DNA from: Candidatus Zixiibacteriota bacterium
GTDB lineage: Bacteria > Zixibacteria > MSB-5A5 > GN15 > FEB-12
Assembly (NCBI GenBank): GCA_024278935.1
Contig: JAJRSF010000014.1
Location: 1-64,000 of the forward strand
Direction of reading: 5' to 3'
DNA: 64,000 nucleotides
Below are positions 32,123-41,638 of this stretch, piece after piece (position 1 is the stretch's first letter; the number at the start of each line of letters is the position of its first letter). A program made the position numbers and the translations under genes. A model generated the notes under the pieces. That model did not search any database. It was not told the DNA's origin and saw only the letters and a program-made list of their open reading frames with translations.

Positions 32123-33226
32123 TTGTATGATAAAAAAATATTTCTTACTGTTTTGTTTCTAGCAGTCTGTTCCGCAGTCCTCTACTTTGCCATTGATGGC
32201 TCTGCTGAAGAAAACAAAGCATTCAAAACTTTTGCTGTTGAAAAAGGTTCGATTATTGATAAAGCCTTGGCTGTAGGCAAAATAGACCCACGCAAAGAAA
32301 TTTCTGTCAAATCAAAAATGCCCGGTATTGTAAAAAAGATTTATGCTGATATCGGCGATATTGTCAAAGTCGGCGACCCGTTATTTGAAATCGCTCCCGA
32401 CCCAACCCCGATCGAATTAACACAAGCCAAGCGTGAAGTCGAGATAAGACAAGTCACTTTCGACAATGCCGAAAAAGAACTTATCCGTGTCAAAACTTTA
32501 AAAGAACAAAAATTCATCGCACCGCAAGACTTTGATTCCAAAGAAGCATTCTGCGAAGAATCACGTCTGCGTCTTGAACTCGCCAAAGAAAAACTTTCAC
32601 TTATTCAATCAGGCAAAACAAACTCAAACGACAATTCTGTTTCAAACATAATATTCTCAACCGTCGCAGGTACCATTTTATCTCGCATGGTTGAAGAGGG
32701 CGACCCGGTTGTCCCGCTTACATCTTATCAGGCAGGTACTGCTCTTATGACAATCGCCAAAATGGATGACCTTATTTTTAAAGGGAACGTCGACGAAATC
32801 GATGTTGGGAAAATTCATGTCGGTATGGTAACTGAAATTGAAATCGGTGCCTTATCATCCGAAGAACGGATCGAAGGTAAGCTCACAAAAATTTCTCCAA
32901 AAGCACATAAAGAAGATGGTTCCACCATGTTTGCAGTTGAAATAGAAATTGACCAAACAGGTGCCACTCAACTTCGGGCAGGTTACTCCGCTAACGCCGA
33001 TGTTATCATACGCAAAAAAGTAGACATCTTGCTTATACCGGAACGACTGCTTATAGCAAGAGATTCATCATACTTTGTTGAAGTGTCCGACACTATGAAT
33101 GTTGTCACCGAGCATGAAGTAACAACAGGTCTCTCCGATGGAATCAGAATTGAGATTACCGATGGAGTCGAAGAGGGTGATCTTATTGTCGAACGTCCAC
33201 CAAAAGAAATTTCAATTGAAGACTAA
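32123..33226 (+). CDS. HlyD/MacA-type periplasmic adaptor (membrane fusion protein)
   Basis: IDPRKEISVKSKMPGIVKKIYADIGDIVKVGDPLFEI biotinyl-lipoyl-like domain; hairpin region; upstream of ABC permeases. Confidence 0.88.
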   Translation: MYDKKIFLTVLFLAVCSAVLYFAIDGSAEENKAFKTFAVEKGSIIDKALAVGKIDPRKEISVKSKMPGIVKKIYADIGDIVKVGDPLFEIAPDPTPIELTQAKREVEIRQVTFDNAEKELIRVKTLKEQKFIAPQDFDSKEAFCEESRLRLELAKEKLSLIQSGKTNSNDNSVSNIIFSTVAGTILSRMVEEGDPVVPLTSYQAGTALMTIAKMDDLIFKGNVDEIDVGKIHVGMVTEIEIGALSSEERIEGKLTKISPKAHKEDGSTMFAVEIEIDQTGATQLRAGYSANADVIIRKKVDILLIPERLLIARDSSYFVEVSDTMNVVTEHEVTTGLSDGIRIEITDGVEEGDLIVERPPKEISIED

Positions 33227-33243
33227 AGAAAGAACCAACTAGC

Positions 33244-34482
33244 ATGTTTCCAATTGTAACTATAAAACAATTTCTCAATGACCTTCGCCGTCAGAAACTT
33301 CGTTCTGCGATGACTATGTTCGGTATATTCTGGGGTACCTGTTCTATCGTACTCCTCTTTGCCTTTGGAAAAGGTATAACCGAAGCACAACTGAAATCAC
33401 AGCTCGGCATGGGTGATAATATTGCAATCTTCTGGCCGGGGATAACATCGAAAAAATTCGCAGGACTTCCAAAGGGAAGGCGGATCCGTCCTACGCATGA
33501 TGATATTTCTCTTGTCAAACAGAAATCTCAATTACTAAATAGAATCTCTCCAGAGTTTTCAAGATGGAACGTTAATCTTAAATATAAAAACGAATCAACA
33601 GCAAGACAGATAATTGGAATCTGGCCGGAGTTTGGCGAAATGAGAAATATTATTCCTGAATATGGTTCCCGGTTTATAAATCAAAGAGATATCGACGAAC
33701 AACGTCGTGTAATTTTTATCGGGAACCTTCTGAAAATTGATCTCTTCGGTGAAGAGAAAGATGCTGTCGGTGAAAGAATTTTAGTTAACGGAATGCCGTT
33801 TACCGTTATCGGTGTAATGAAAGAAAAAAAACAGGACAGTTCCTACGGAAGTCGTGATAGTCGTAAAGGGATTATCCCATCATCAACTTTTCAAACAATG
33901 TATTCAAATAGACATATGAATAATTTTGTCGCACAGGCAAAAAAGACAACAACGATGGAAATTGCTCGAAAAGAAATTTATGAAATCTTAGGTACAATAT
34001 ATAAGTTTGACCCATCCGACCATGAAGCACTTTCAGTCTGGGACACTTCCGAAAGTTTTGCATTCTTAAAAACATTCTTCACAGCTTTCTCAGGGTTCCT
34101 TGTTGCTATTGGAGTCGCTACTTTGATAACAGGTGCAATCGGCGTCTCAAATATTATGTATGTTGTACTAGAAGAACGTACCAAAGAGATCGGTATCAAG
34201 ATGGCTCTTGGTGCAAGAAAAAGTTATATTATGTTCCAGTTTGTTTTTGAAACTATTCTGATAACTTTTGTCGGTGGTGTGTTAGGATTTCTATTTGCCT
34301 GGGGCATCATTGCTGTTTTCCCAATGTTGCAATTAGAAGAATTTATCGGAACCCCTCGTATAAATATTTTTGGGGGAATTTTAATCACCTGCATTCTTGG
34401 AGTCATCTCGCTTATCGCAGGGTACTTCCCAGCCAGAAGAGCTGCCAACTTACAACCTGTACAAGCACTAAAATTGTTCTAA
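33244..34482 (+). CDS. MacB/FtsX-like ABC transporter permease 1
   Basis: MacB periplasmic core-like N-terminal region; GVSNIMYVVLEERTKEIGIKMALGARKSYI. Confidence 0.92.
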   Translation: MFPIVTIKQFLNDLRRQKLRSAMTMFGIFWGTCSIVLLFAFGKGITEAQLKSQLGMGDNIAIFWPGITSKKFAGLPKGRRIRPTHDDISLVKQKSQLLNRISPEFSRWNVNLKYKNESTARQIIGIWPEFGEMRNIIPEYGSRFINQRDIDEQRRVIFIGNLLKIDLFGEEKDAVGERILVNGMPFTVIGVMKEKKQDSSYGSRDSRKGIIPSSTFQTMYSNRHMNNFVAQAKKTTTMEIARKEIYEILGTIYKFDPSDHEALSVWDTSESFAFLKTFFTAFSGFLVAIGVATLITGAIGVSNIMYVVLEERTKEIGIKMALGARKSYIMFQFVFETILITFVGGVLGFLFAWGIIAVFPMLQLEEFIGTPRINIFGGILITCILGVISLIAGYFPARRAANLQPVQALKLF

Positions 34483-34491
34483 GGAAGAGAT

Positions 34492-35739
34492 ATGAATATT
34501 TCTGTTATATATAATGTTTTCGTGAGAGATTTTCGTAAACAAAAAACAAGAATCGCACTCACACTTTTTGCCCTTGGATGGGGAACATTTTCCATTATGC
34601 TTTTATTAGGATTTGGAAAAGGACTCCAAGACCAAATGGGTTTGCAAAAAATGGGGATGGGAAGTAATATCATGGTTGTATGGGGCGGACAAACTTCGAT
34701 ACCTTTTAAAGGGATGGGTAAAGGTCGAAGAATTTCGCTCTATCCTGAAAGTATAGAATACCTCAAAAAAAACGTTCCAGAAATTTTAGATGTCGGCGGT
34801 GAGTATGACCGTTGGGGAATCCGTGTCACATACAACGATGTTGTTTTATCTGAACATGTCAATGGCGTAACTCCGAACTATGAAAAGCTCAGACATTTTA
34901 TTCCACAAAACGGTGGACGAATGATAAACGATTTAGATCTGAAACTCAAAAGGAAAGTCGCATTTCTTGGATGGGAAGTCAGTGAAAGAATTTTCCAAGA
35001 TGAAGATCCTATAGGTAAACAAATTATGATGAACTCTATGCCGTACACTGTAGTTGGTGTCATGCAAGAGAAGATGGTAATGGGCAACTATAGCGGATCT
35101 GATGATAGCAGAATCATAATTCCGCTTACTACTTATAAAGCGACCTATGGTGATCCTTATTTAGATAATTTAGTTTGTCAACTCTCAAAAGGAGCTGATT
35201 CCAAAGCTATTGAAAAGAAAATTTTTGCTGCTTTTGCGGATAAATATAAATTTGATCCAACCGACGACAGAGCTTTGTCAATATGGGATACTATTGCCGG
35301 AGCAAAAGAATTTAACAACATCATGTTTGGTATAAATATTTTCTTCGGATTCATCGGCGGTCTCACATTATTAATCGCAGGTGTTGGTGTCGCAAACATC
35401 ATGTATGTATCAATCAAAAAACGTACCAGAGAAATCGGTATAAAAATGGCACTCGGTGCCAGACGTTCATATATCATGATGCAATTTTTACTGGAGTCAT
35501 TGTTGATAACATTCATCGGCGGCTTTGGAGGAATGTCATTTAGTTACATTCTCACCGAAACATTTAGACGGATACCTATTGAAAGCGATGTGCTCGATAT
35601 GATGGGACGTCCAACCATATCCCTAGATATTGGAATAATCGTAATTACAATTTTAGGTATCATGGGAGTTATGTCGGGGATCTTCCCGGCAATGAAAGCA
35701 TCATCGGTTTCACCGGTAGAATCACTTAGGTACGAATAG
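34492..35739 (+). CDS. MacB/FtsX-like ABC transporter permease 2
   Basis: GVANIMYVSIKKRTREIGIKMALGARRSYI; paralogous to permease 1. Confidence 0.92.
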   Translation: MNISVIYNVFVRDFRKQKTRIALTLFALGWGTFSIMLLLGFGKGLQDQMGLQKMGMGSNIMVVWGGQTSIPFKGMGKGRRISLYPESIEYLKKNVPEILDVGGEYDRWGIRVTYNDVVLSEHVNGVTPNYEKLRHFIPQNGGRMINDLDLKLKRKVAFLGWEVSERIFQDEDPIGKQIMMNSMPYTVVGVMQEKMVMGNYSGSDDSRIIIPLTTYKATYGDPYLDNLVCQLSKGADSKAIEKKIFAAFADKYKFDPTDDRALSIWDTIAGAKEFNNIMFGINIFFGFIGGLTLLIAGVGVANIMYVSIKKRTREIGIKMALGARRSYIMMQFLLESLLITFIGGFGGMSFSYILTETFRRIPIESDVLDMMGRPTISLDIGIIVITILGIMGVMSGIFPAMKASSVSPVESLRYE

Positions 35740-35758
35740 AGAGGAGTGCAAATAAATT

Positions 35759-36436
35759 ATGATACGAATGACAAATATTGAAAAAGAATATCTCACCGGA
35801 GCGGTGAAATTCAAAGCCCTCAAAGGGATCGACTTACATATCACCAAGGGTGAGTATGTTGCAATCGTGGGACCATCCGGTTCAGGCAAATCTACCATGA
35901 TGAATATTATCGGATGTCTGGATATTCAAACAGCAGGCGGTTTTCTCCTTGATGGGCAAGACATAGCAACTATGACCTCTAACCAGCTTGCAGATATTAG
36001 AAACCAAAAAATCGGATTTGTATTCCAGGCTTTTAATTTGCTTCCCTATGCAACCGCTTATGAAAATGTTGAAGTACCTCTCTTGTTTGCAAAAACTAAT
36101 AGCAAATATAGAAAAGAACGCATTATAGAACTCTTACACAAAGTTGGGCTTGGCGATAAAGTTAATAACAAACCAACCGAGATGTCCGGTGGTGAAATGC
36201 AACGAGTCGCTATCGCACGAGCCTTAGCCAATGACCCCGATATTATTCTAGCCGATGAACCAACAGGGAACCTTGACTCGGCATCAGGTGCTGCAATCGT
36301 AAATATTTTTAATGAACTGCATACTATGGGCAAAACAGTTGTAATGATTACTCATGACATGTCGCTTGCTGATAAAACCGATCGAATCATACGCCTCAAA
36401 GATGGCATGCTCGAAAAAATAACAGCCGTCGCATAA
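35759..36436 (+). CDS. ABC transporter ATP-binding protein (MacB/LolD type)
   Basis: GPSGSGKST Walker [16 protein letters not shown] signature, [12 protein letters not shown] Walker B. Confidence 0.96.
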   Translation: MIRMTNIEKEYLTGAVKFKALKGIDLHITKGEYVAIVGPSGSGKSTMMNIIGCLDIQTAGGFLLDGQDIATMTSNQLADIRNQKIGFVFQAFNLLPYATAYENVEVPLLFAKTNSKYRKERIIELLHKVGLGDKVNNKPTEMSGGEMQRVAIARALANDPDIILADEPTGNLDSASGAAIVNIFNELHTMGKTVVMITHDMSLADKTDRIIRLKDGMLEKITAVA

Positions 36437-36465
36437 AATTTACACCTTTCATGCACTATGCAAAT

Positions 36466-36500
36466 AAGCTGGTCAGATTTATTTCTCTCCAGCTTTTTTG
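36466..36500 (+). terminator. Rho-independent terminator of ABC operon
   Basis: AAGCTGG...CCAGCTT then a T run. Confidence 0.7.
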
Positions 36501-36910
36501 TTTGCAATGAGTTATCCACAATCTTTTATTAAGTTATTTTGCTGTAAAAATAAGAGGGTATTACAGATACAGCAAATTGGGTTCGTTTTCTCAAATTTAC
36601 GTTTTTTAAATTAAGTAACTTCTTCAAAATGGGTTCGTTTCGCATATAAAGGGAACCTAATATATACGTTTTTCTGCACTTTCACGACATAAGTAAAACA
36701 GGCATAGCCTGTTACGACGAAATGGCTTTGCTTAAAAAAATGGCTTAAGCCATTTTTGCTAATATTTCTTGTAGTGATTTTGTGCATCTCAAATTCTCTT
36801 TCAATATAAAGTTGTTCATAGTAAGAGAAGCGTTTTGAAACAGGGGAGAGGGTGTAGGGAATTTGTAATGTGAAGAAAGGGGAGATGAAGTTGTTCGCAT
36901 ATTAAGAAAT

Positions 36911-36932
36911 CCCACCATAAATGGTGGGCTAC
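36911..36932 (-). repeat. GTAG-footed REP-like hairpin
   Basis: Reverse strand GTAGCCCACCATTTATGGTGGG. Confidence 0.8.
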
Positions 36933-36951
36933 CAAGCTGTTTGTTTCAGTT

Positions 36952-37000
36952 GTAGGTCGGCGTTCCTCACGAACACCGATAGGTGGATGCAGAACCCGAC
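36952..37000 (+). repeat. GTAG-footed REP-like element
   Basis: GTAGGTCGGCGTTCCTCACGAACACC...AGAACCCGAC. Confidence 0.75.
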
Positions 37001-37020
37001 AGATGATTGAATTCACACAA

Positions 37021-37097
37021 CAGTCATTGCGAACGACCGCAGGGAGCGTGGCAATCTCATCTTTAAAATTGACAACCAAGAAGTATATTACTATATA
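37021..37097 (+). repeat. Dispersed GTCATTGCGAACGACC...GGCAATCTCATCTTTAAAATTGACA repeat with promoter
   Basis: Homologous to 29903..29978 and 38289..38341; TTGACA 37069-37074, 17 bp, TATATA 37092-37097. Confidence 0.75.
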
Positions 37098-37141
37098 TAA
37101 AATATGTTACTTTTTGCTATTAATCTTTCAGGAGGGACAAT

Positions 37142-38188
37142 ATGTCCAAGTTTATCTTAATACTAACTGTTATGTTTATCCTTTTCATCTCATGTGATAA
37201 CACAAATAAAATTGTCGACCCACTACCGGTAGAAAATTTAGCATACCAATTTTCTGACTATATACACTTTGATACCACCAATGCTTATTTAGTTGGCGAA
37301 GCCTATAGTAATTTCCCCAATCAAAATACAGAAATGTATCTGTATTGGGAAGGTGTAGTCGGGGAACAATTCATTGATGTCGATAGTAATGGAGTCTATG
37401 ATCGGGGAATTGATCTTTTTATAAGAGATACAACCGCTGAGAACATGGATTTAAACCATGATGGAATATACAATGGTCCAGACCAACCTTGGCAATATAA
37501 TGTGCCTTTTGATGATATAAATGGGAATGGTCTTTATGACGGAACTCTTTTAAATTATCCTCGACCTTTATATTCTGTTGGAAAACCATTTTATGATTAT
37601 AATAATAATGGGAAATGGGATAATAATTTACCTTATAAGTTTCATATTTATGGTTGTAATTCTTTGACAAATGATTCATCAAAAAACTATTCTTTTGTCT
37701 TTGTAGACTCAACTTTTAAATATGTATCAGATTCAAATCTGACATATTGGTTGAATAGTGTAAATGGTTTTTCTTATAGATCCTTAAAATTATCTTTTGA
37801 AGTACTTGATAATAATCATTTAACTTTTAAGTTTCCTGGGAGTGATTATTATGAATACTTAGATTATCTGGTAGACTCTAGTGTAATTACTACTGATACT
37901 TCTGAGTTTTTTGGGTCAATTAGTTATGGACCTCGATTTTCAATAACGAAAGAAACTATCTTAGGTGAAGAATTAGAATATAATAGTATTTTGTATTCAG
38001 ACCTCCTATTAATTAGATTGTCATATTTTAGTACTGTGGAAAACAGAGATTTATCTTTAGAGTTCTATTTTTCAAAAGAACTAGGGTTCATAGCATTCAT
38101 TAACGATTTGGGGGATAGTTCTTATGGGAAGAAGTCTTATTATTTTATAGAGAAATTTCCAACAATACCTTATCCGCTTACCAAATAA
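37142..38188 (+). CDS. Hypothetical lipoprotein with Asp/Asn-rich calcium-binding-like loops
   Basis: Lipobox ILFISCD; DVDSNGVYDRGID, DLNHDGIYNG, DDINGNGLYDG, DYNNNGKWD loops. Confidence 0.7.
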   Translation: MSKFILILTVMFILFISCDNTNKIVDPLPVENLAYQFSDYIHFDTTNAYLVGEAYSNFPNQNTEMYLYWEGVVGEQFIDVDSNGVYDRGIDLFIRDTTAENMDLNHDGIYNGPDQPWQYNVPFDDINGNGLYDGTLLNYPRPLYSVGKPFYDYNNNGKWDNNLPYKFHIYGCNSLTNDSSKNYSFVFVDSTFKYVSDSNLTYWLNSVNGFSYRSLKLSFEVLDNNHLTFKFPGSDYYEYLDYLVDSSVITTDTSEFFGSISYGPRFSITKETILGEELEYNSILYSDLLLIRLSYFSTVENRDLSLEFYFSKELGFIAFINDLGDSSYGKKSYYFIEKFPTIPYPLTK

Positions 38189-38220
38189 AAAAAACGGAGT
38201 CGTCAATGACTCCGTCTTTA
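38189..38220 (+). terminator. Rho-independent-type hairpin, shares sequence with 39097..39127
   Basis: AAAAAACGGAGTCGTCAATGACTCCGTCTTT. Confidence 0.7.
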
Positions 38221-38405
38221 GTAGTAAGCAAGAACCTCGCCAAGACGTACTGCGAGCCTTTAGTGGTTCTGCCAATTTTCGATTCAGCAGTCATTTCGAA
38301 CGACCAGTGGGAGTGTGGCAATCTCATCTTTAAAATTGACAATCTAGGAAGTTATGTCGTTTATATAATATGACCATTTAAATAAAAACTGGAGAGATAC
38401 CACAA

Positions 38406-39077
38406 ATGGATTCTAAAACCATAAGTTTATTTTTACTCATATTTCTTTTTTGCAGTAACTTTTCTTATGCTGGAAATTCTGATACAACCTATGCACATTT
38501 AAACCAACGGTATCGTTCTTTGTGGCAAGAGAGAAACAGTACTTTTTCATCTACCGGAATTCATATTCTTGCTAAAGAATATAATATAGCGGATAGAATA
38601 GGTTATAAAATAAATGGGATGGCACCGTTATATAACCATACATGGTATAGAGAAGGTGATGTTACCCGTTACAGTTTAAGAGAAGTTGTTAATTTTATGT
38701 TAGTAACTTTTGCTATGAGTGAAGGGGAAAACACGGGTGGTGAACATCCGAAATTTTATCCTAAAACAGCATTGACTTATTTAATGTTTCTTCCAAATTC
38801 AGAGATTCGTTACCAATTAAATAAAACTACCTTTCTAAGTCTTGGAACAGAAACGAATTATTTTTTCTTTCGAATCAAAGGTAAGGATAGAGGAATGATA
38901 ACTTCGATAAAATTTGAAATACCAATAGAAATTCATCGTTTAGATGAAACCGATAGAGTTTTGCTAGCACCCTTTATAAAAACCAATACATTTATCAATT
39001 ATGAGGGTGACAATAAATGGTATGGTTGGTCATTCGGTCTAAAATTAATTTCAACGACAGATTCAATATTTGATTAG
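38406..39077 (+). CDS. Hypothetical secreted/outer-membrane protein
   Basis: Signal peptide MDSKTISLFLLIFLFCSNFSYA, beta-rich. Confidence 0.6.
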   Translation: MDSKTISLFLLIFLFCSNFSYAGNSDTTYAHLNQRYRSLWQERNSTFSSTGIHILAKEYNIADRIGYKINGMAPLYNHTWYREGDVTRYSLREVVNFMLVTFAMSEGENTGGEHPKFYPKTALTYLMFLPNSEIRYQLNKTTFLSLGTETNYFFFRIKGKDRGMITSIKFEIPIEIHRLDETDRVLLAPFIKTNTFINYEGDNKWYGWSFGLKLISTTDSIFD

Positions 39078-39163
39078 TACGAAAATAATTATGCCATAAA
39101 AAAACGGAGTCGTCAATGACTCCGCTTTCATGTAAAGCATTGTGTAAATTTAAAAAGTATCTA

Positions 39164-40645
39164 TTATTTCAAAAGCAACATTTTCTTTGTGTGTGAAAAT
39201 TCTCCATACTGCAGTCGGTACAAATAGACTCCCGACGCAATCACAGAACCTTGTTCATTGGTTCCATCCCATTCATAGCGATAGTTCCCGGCAGGAAGCG
39301 AAGACTCCGCCCAATACGAAACAACTTGTCCTAGTATATTATAAATCGTCAGCGTTACATCGGCACGATTCGGAATTGAATATTCTATCGAAGTAGATAA
39401 ATTAAACGGGTTCGGATAATTCTGATTTAGATCAAACCCATCAGGCAGAAAATCAGCAATAATAAATTCATTTATATCAGTAACTTGGTCACCCTTCACT
39501 TTCAAAAGATAGACATCCGAGCCACCTGCTGAATACGAAAATGATTTCCCGACAACAATAATATCACCGTTATCATCAAAGGCAATACTCTGGGCTTCAT
39601 CAGACTGCGAACCACCAAAATATGATGACCACATCGGCGAACCAATCGGGTTTGTCATAATCAAATACGCTTCGATATTACTTGTGAATGATTCAGTTTT
39701 TCCTGTCAGAACAAAATTCCCCGATGTTAACTCCTGTACCGAATATCCACGGTCATCATCAGCTCCGCCATAGGCATGGTCCCATTCAAAATTCCCAAAT
39801 GGGTCAGTCTTTACAAGGTAGGCATCAGTCTCACCATTGCCATACGATGCTGTCGCACCAACAAATATAAATCCGCCATCAGCAGTAACTTCGACCGAGT
39901 AGCCAAAATCAGCACTACTGCCACCGTAAGTATTTGTCCAAAGGGAATCACCATTTTTATCAGTACGGATAACATAGACCGAGCTATACCCAACTCCATA
40001 AGAACCTGTTGAACCGATAAAGATATACCCCGAGTCAGATGTCTGCCGAGCGGCAAATCCTGATTCACCTCCGGCACCGCCGAATGTTTTTTCCCATTCT
40101 AAATTACCAAGAGAATCTGTCTTTATTAAATAGGTATCGTTAAAACCGTTACCGTAAGAATTTGTCGTTCCGCCGATAATATATCCTTTGTCAAAAGTCT
40201 GTCTGACCGACTGACCATCTTCTGAGCCTGTACCGCCAAAAGTTTTTTCCCATTCAACTGTTCCTAAAGAATCAACTTTGACAAGGTAGACATCTTTTGA
40301 AATTTTATTGATTGTCGTCAAGCCGACCATTATAAATCCACCATCAGATGTTTGCTGAATGTCAAATCCAAAATCAGTAGAATCACCACCATATTGTTTT
40401 GTCCAAAGAACATCGCCATACTGATCAGTCTTGACCAGATAAATATCTGAAAGCCCGGCACCATATGAATAGGTCGAACCCAAGACAACAATACAACTAT
40501 CAGGCAGTACCTGAACGCTGTTGCCCATCTCGTTGAACATCCCCCCAAAGTTTGTTTCCCAAACCATTGTTTGCGAATTCACTGGTTGCGACAAAGTTGC
40601 GATAAGTATCAGAGTTGTCAGAGCATATCCAATATGCTTAAACAT
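39164..40645 (-). CDS. Secreted beta-propeller protein with T9SS-type C-terminal sorting domain
   Basis: About seven repeats of WxxTYGGxxxDxGxSVxxTxDGGFIxxGxTxSYGxGxxDxYLVKTD; C-terminal NQNYPNPFNLSTSIEYSIPNRADVTLTIYNILGQVV...GVYLYRLQYGEFSHTKKMLLLK. Confidence 0.92.
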   Translation of the reverse strand: MFKHIGYALTTLILIATLSQPVNSQTMVWETNFGGMFNEMGNSVQVLPDSCIVVLGSTYSYGAGLSDIYLVKTDQYGDVLWTKQYGGDSTDFGFDIQQTSDGGFIMVGLTTINKISKDVYLVKVDSLGTVEWEKTFGGTGSEDGQSVRQTFDKGYIIGGTTNSYGNGFNDTYLIKTDSLGNLEWEKTFGGAGGESGFAARQTSDSGYIFIGSTGSYGVGYSSVYVIRTDKNGDSLWTNTYGGSSADFGYSVEVTADGGFIFVGATASYGNGETDAYLVKTDPFGNFEWDHAYGGADDDRGYSVQELTSGNFVLTGKTESFTSNIEAYLIMTNPIGSPMWSSYFGGSQSDEAQSIAFDDNGDIIVVGKSFSYSAGGSDVYLLKVKGDQVTDINEFIIADFLPDGFDLNQNYPNPFNLSTSIEYSIPNRADVTLTIYNILGQVVSYWAESSLPAGNYRYEWDGTNEQGSVIASGVYLYRLQYGEFSHTKKMLLLK

Positions 40646-40793
40646 TTTGTGTATCCTTTGGTTAAAATCTCGACTGTATAAATTTTGAACAGTCTTTTTA
40701 TACTGTTTTTATCGGTATGTGGGGCAAATACCTTACTGTTTCATATTGAAATAATGCAAAAAGATCAAATGAGGGAAAAACCCTATACTGATT

Positions 40794-40831
40794 GAAACAT
40801 CCCACACTTTTTAACTAATTTCAGATGTTTC
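40794..40831. promoter_or_regulatory. Inverted repeat, candidate upstream activating sequence
   Basis: GAAACATC (40794-40801) / GATGTTTC (40824-40831), 53-90 bp upstream of the -24 element. Confidence 0.4.
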
Positions 40832-40883
40832 GACCTTTCCCTATCCTGCTAGTTGACAACGACATAAAGCTAGCTTCAGCTAG

Positions 40884-40899
40884 TGGTATGGCTCTTGCA
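40884..40899 (+). promoter_or_regulatory. Sigma54 (-24/-12) promoter
   Basis: TGGTATGGCTCTTGCA matches TGGYAYRNNNNTTGCW at all constrained positions. Confidence 0.7.
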
Positions 40900-40949
40900 C
40901 TTTTATTGTTTCAGAACGAAATGAACAGTTTGAAAGTCAGGAGATTTAT

Positions 40950-41480
40950 ATGTTTCAAAATCTTTTTAAACTAATTTTGTGTTTATTGTTGTGTATTGCA
41001 GTGGTGACCCCCACGGCAGATGCACAGGAATATGGTACAATCCAAGCTTTAGCCACAGTGGTGACCTCGCTTTCGGTCGTTGGGTCAAACAATTTACAAT
41101 TTGGGGCAGTGACACCGGGAATCAACAAAACGGTAGATAAATCGACAGTTGGCTCAGCAGGAGAATGGACTATTACCGGAGTAGCAAACGCCGAAGTGAC
41201 ATTAGATATCACTCTGCCGGACTCACTGGTAACGGTCGATTCACTCGCTTTCATGAGAGTTTCCTTCACAAATACAGATGCATCCTACGATGACGGCACC
41301 GGTGGCGGGCAAACAACTCCGGCAGGAATTCTTGACCCGGCAAATTTTGCGACCCTTCGATTAGGGCTTGGTGCGACCTTAAATGTCTGGATTGGTGGGA
41401 CAGTTATGCCATCTATTTCCCAAACCGGGGGAGACTATGCATCCGATGTCGTACTGACTGTCGCATATACCGGTAATTAG
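40950..41480 (+). CDS. Secreted DUF4402-like protein
   Basis: Signal peptide; ALATVVTSLSVVGSNNLQFGAVTPGINKTV...DYASDVVLTVAYTGN. Confidence 0.65.
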   Translation: MFQNLFKLILCLLLCIAVVTPTADAQEYGTIQALATVVTSLSVVGSNNLQFGAVTPGINKTVDKSTVGSAGEWTITGVANAEVTLDITLPDSLVTVDSLAFMRVSFTNTDASYDDGTGGGQTTPAGILDPANFATLRLGLGATLNVWIGGTVMPSISQTGGDYASDVVLTVAYTGN

Positions 41481-41638
41481 CAGCCAAATAGGTTACTTAT
41501 TTTTATCCTATCTATTTTTTGGATACTTTGAAAAAGTGTCCCTTTTGCTGTTGCATTTATTTCTGCTAAAAAAGTGCTTGAGAAGATGCCTCTGATACAG
41601 TATCATTTATGCAATCACTGTAACAAAGATTGAGGCTT

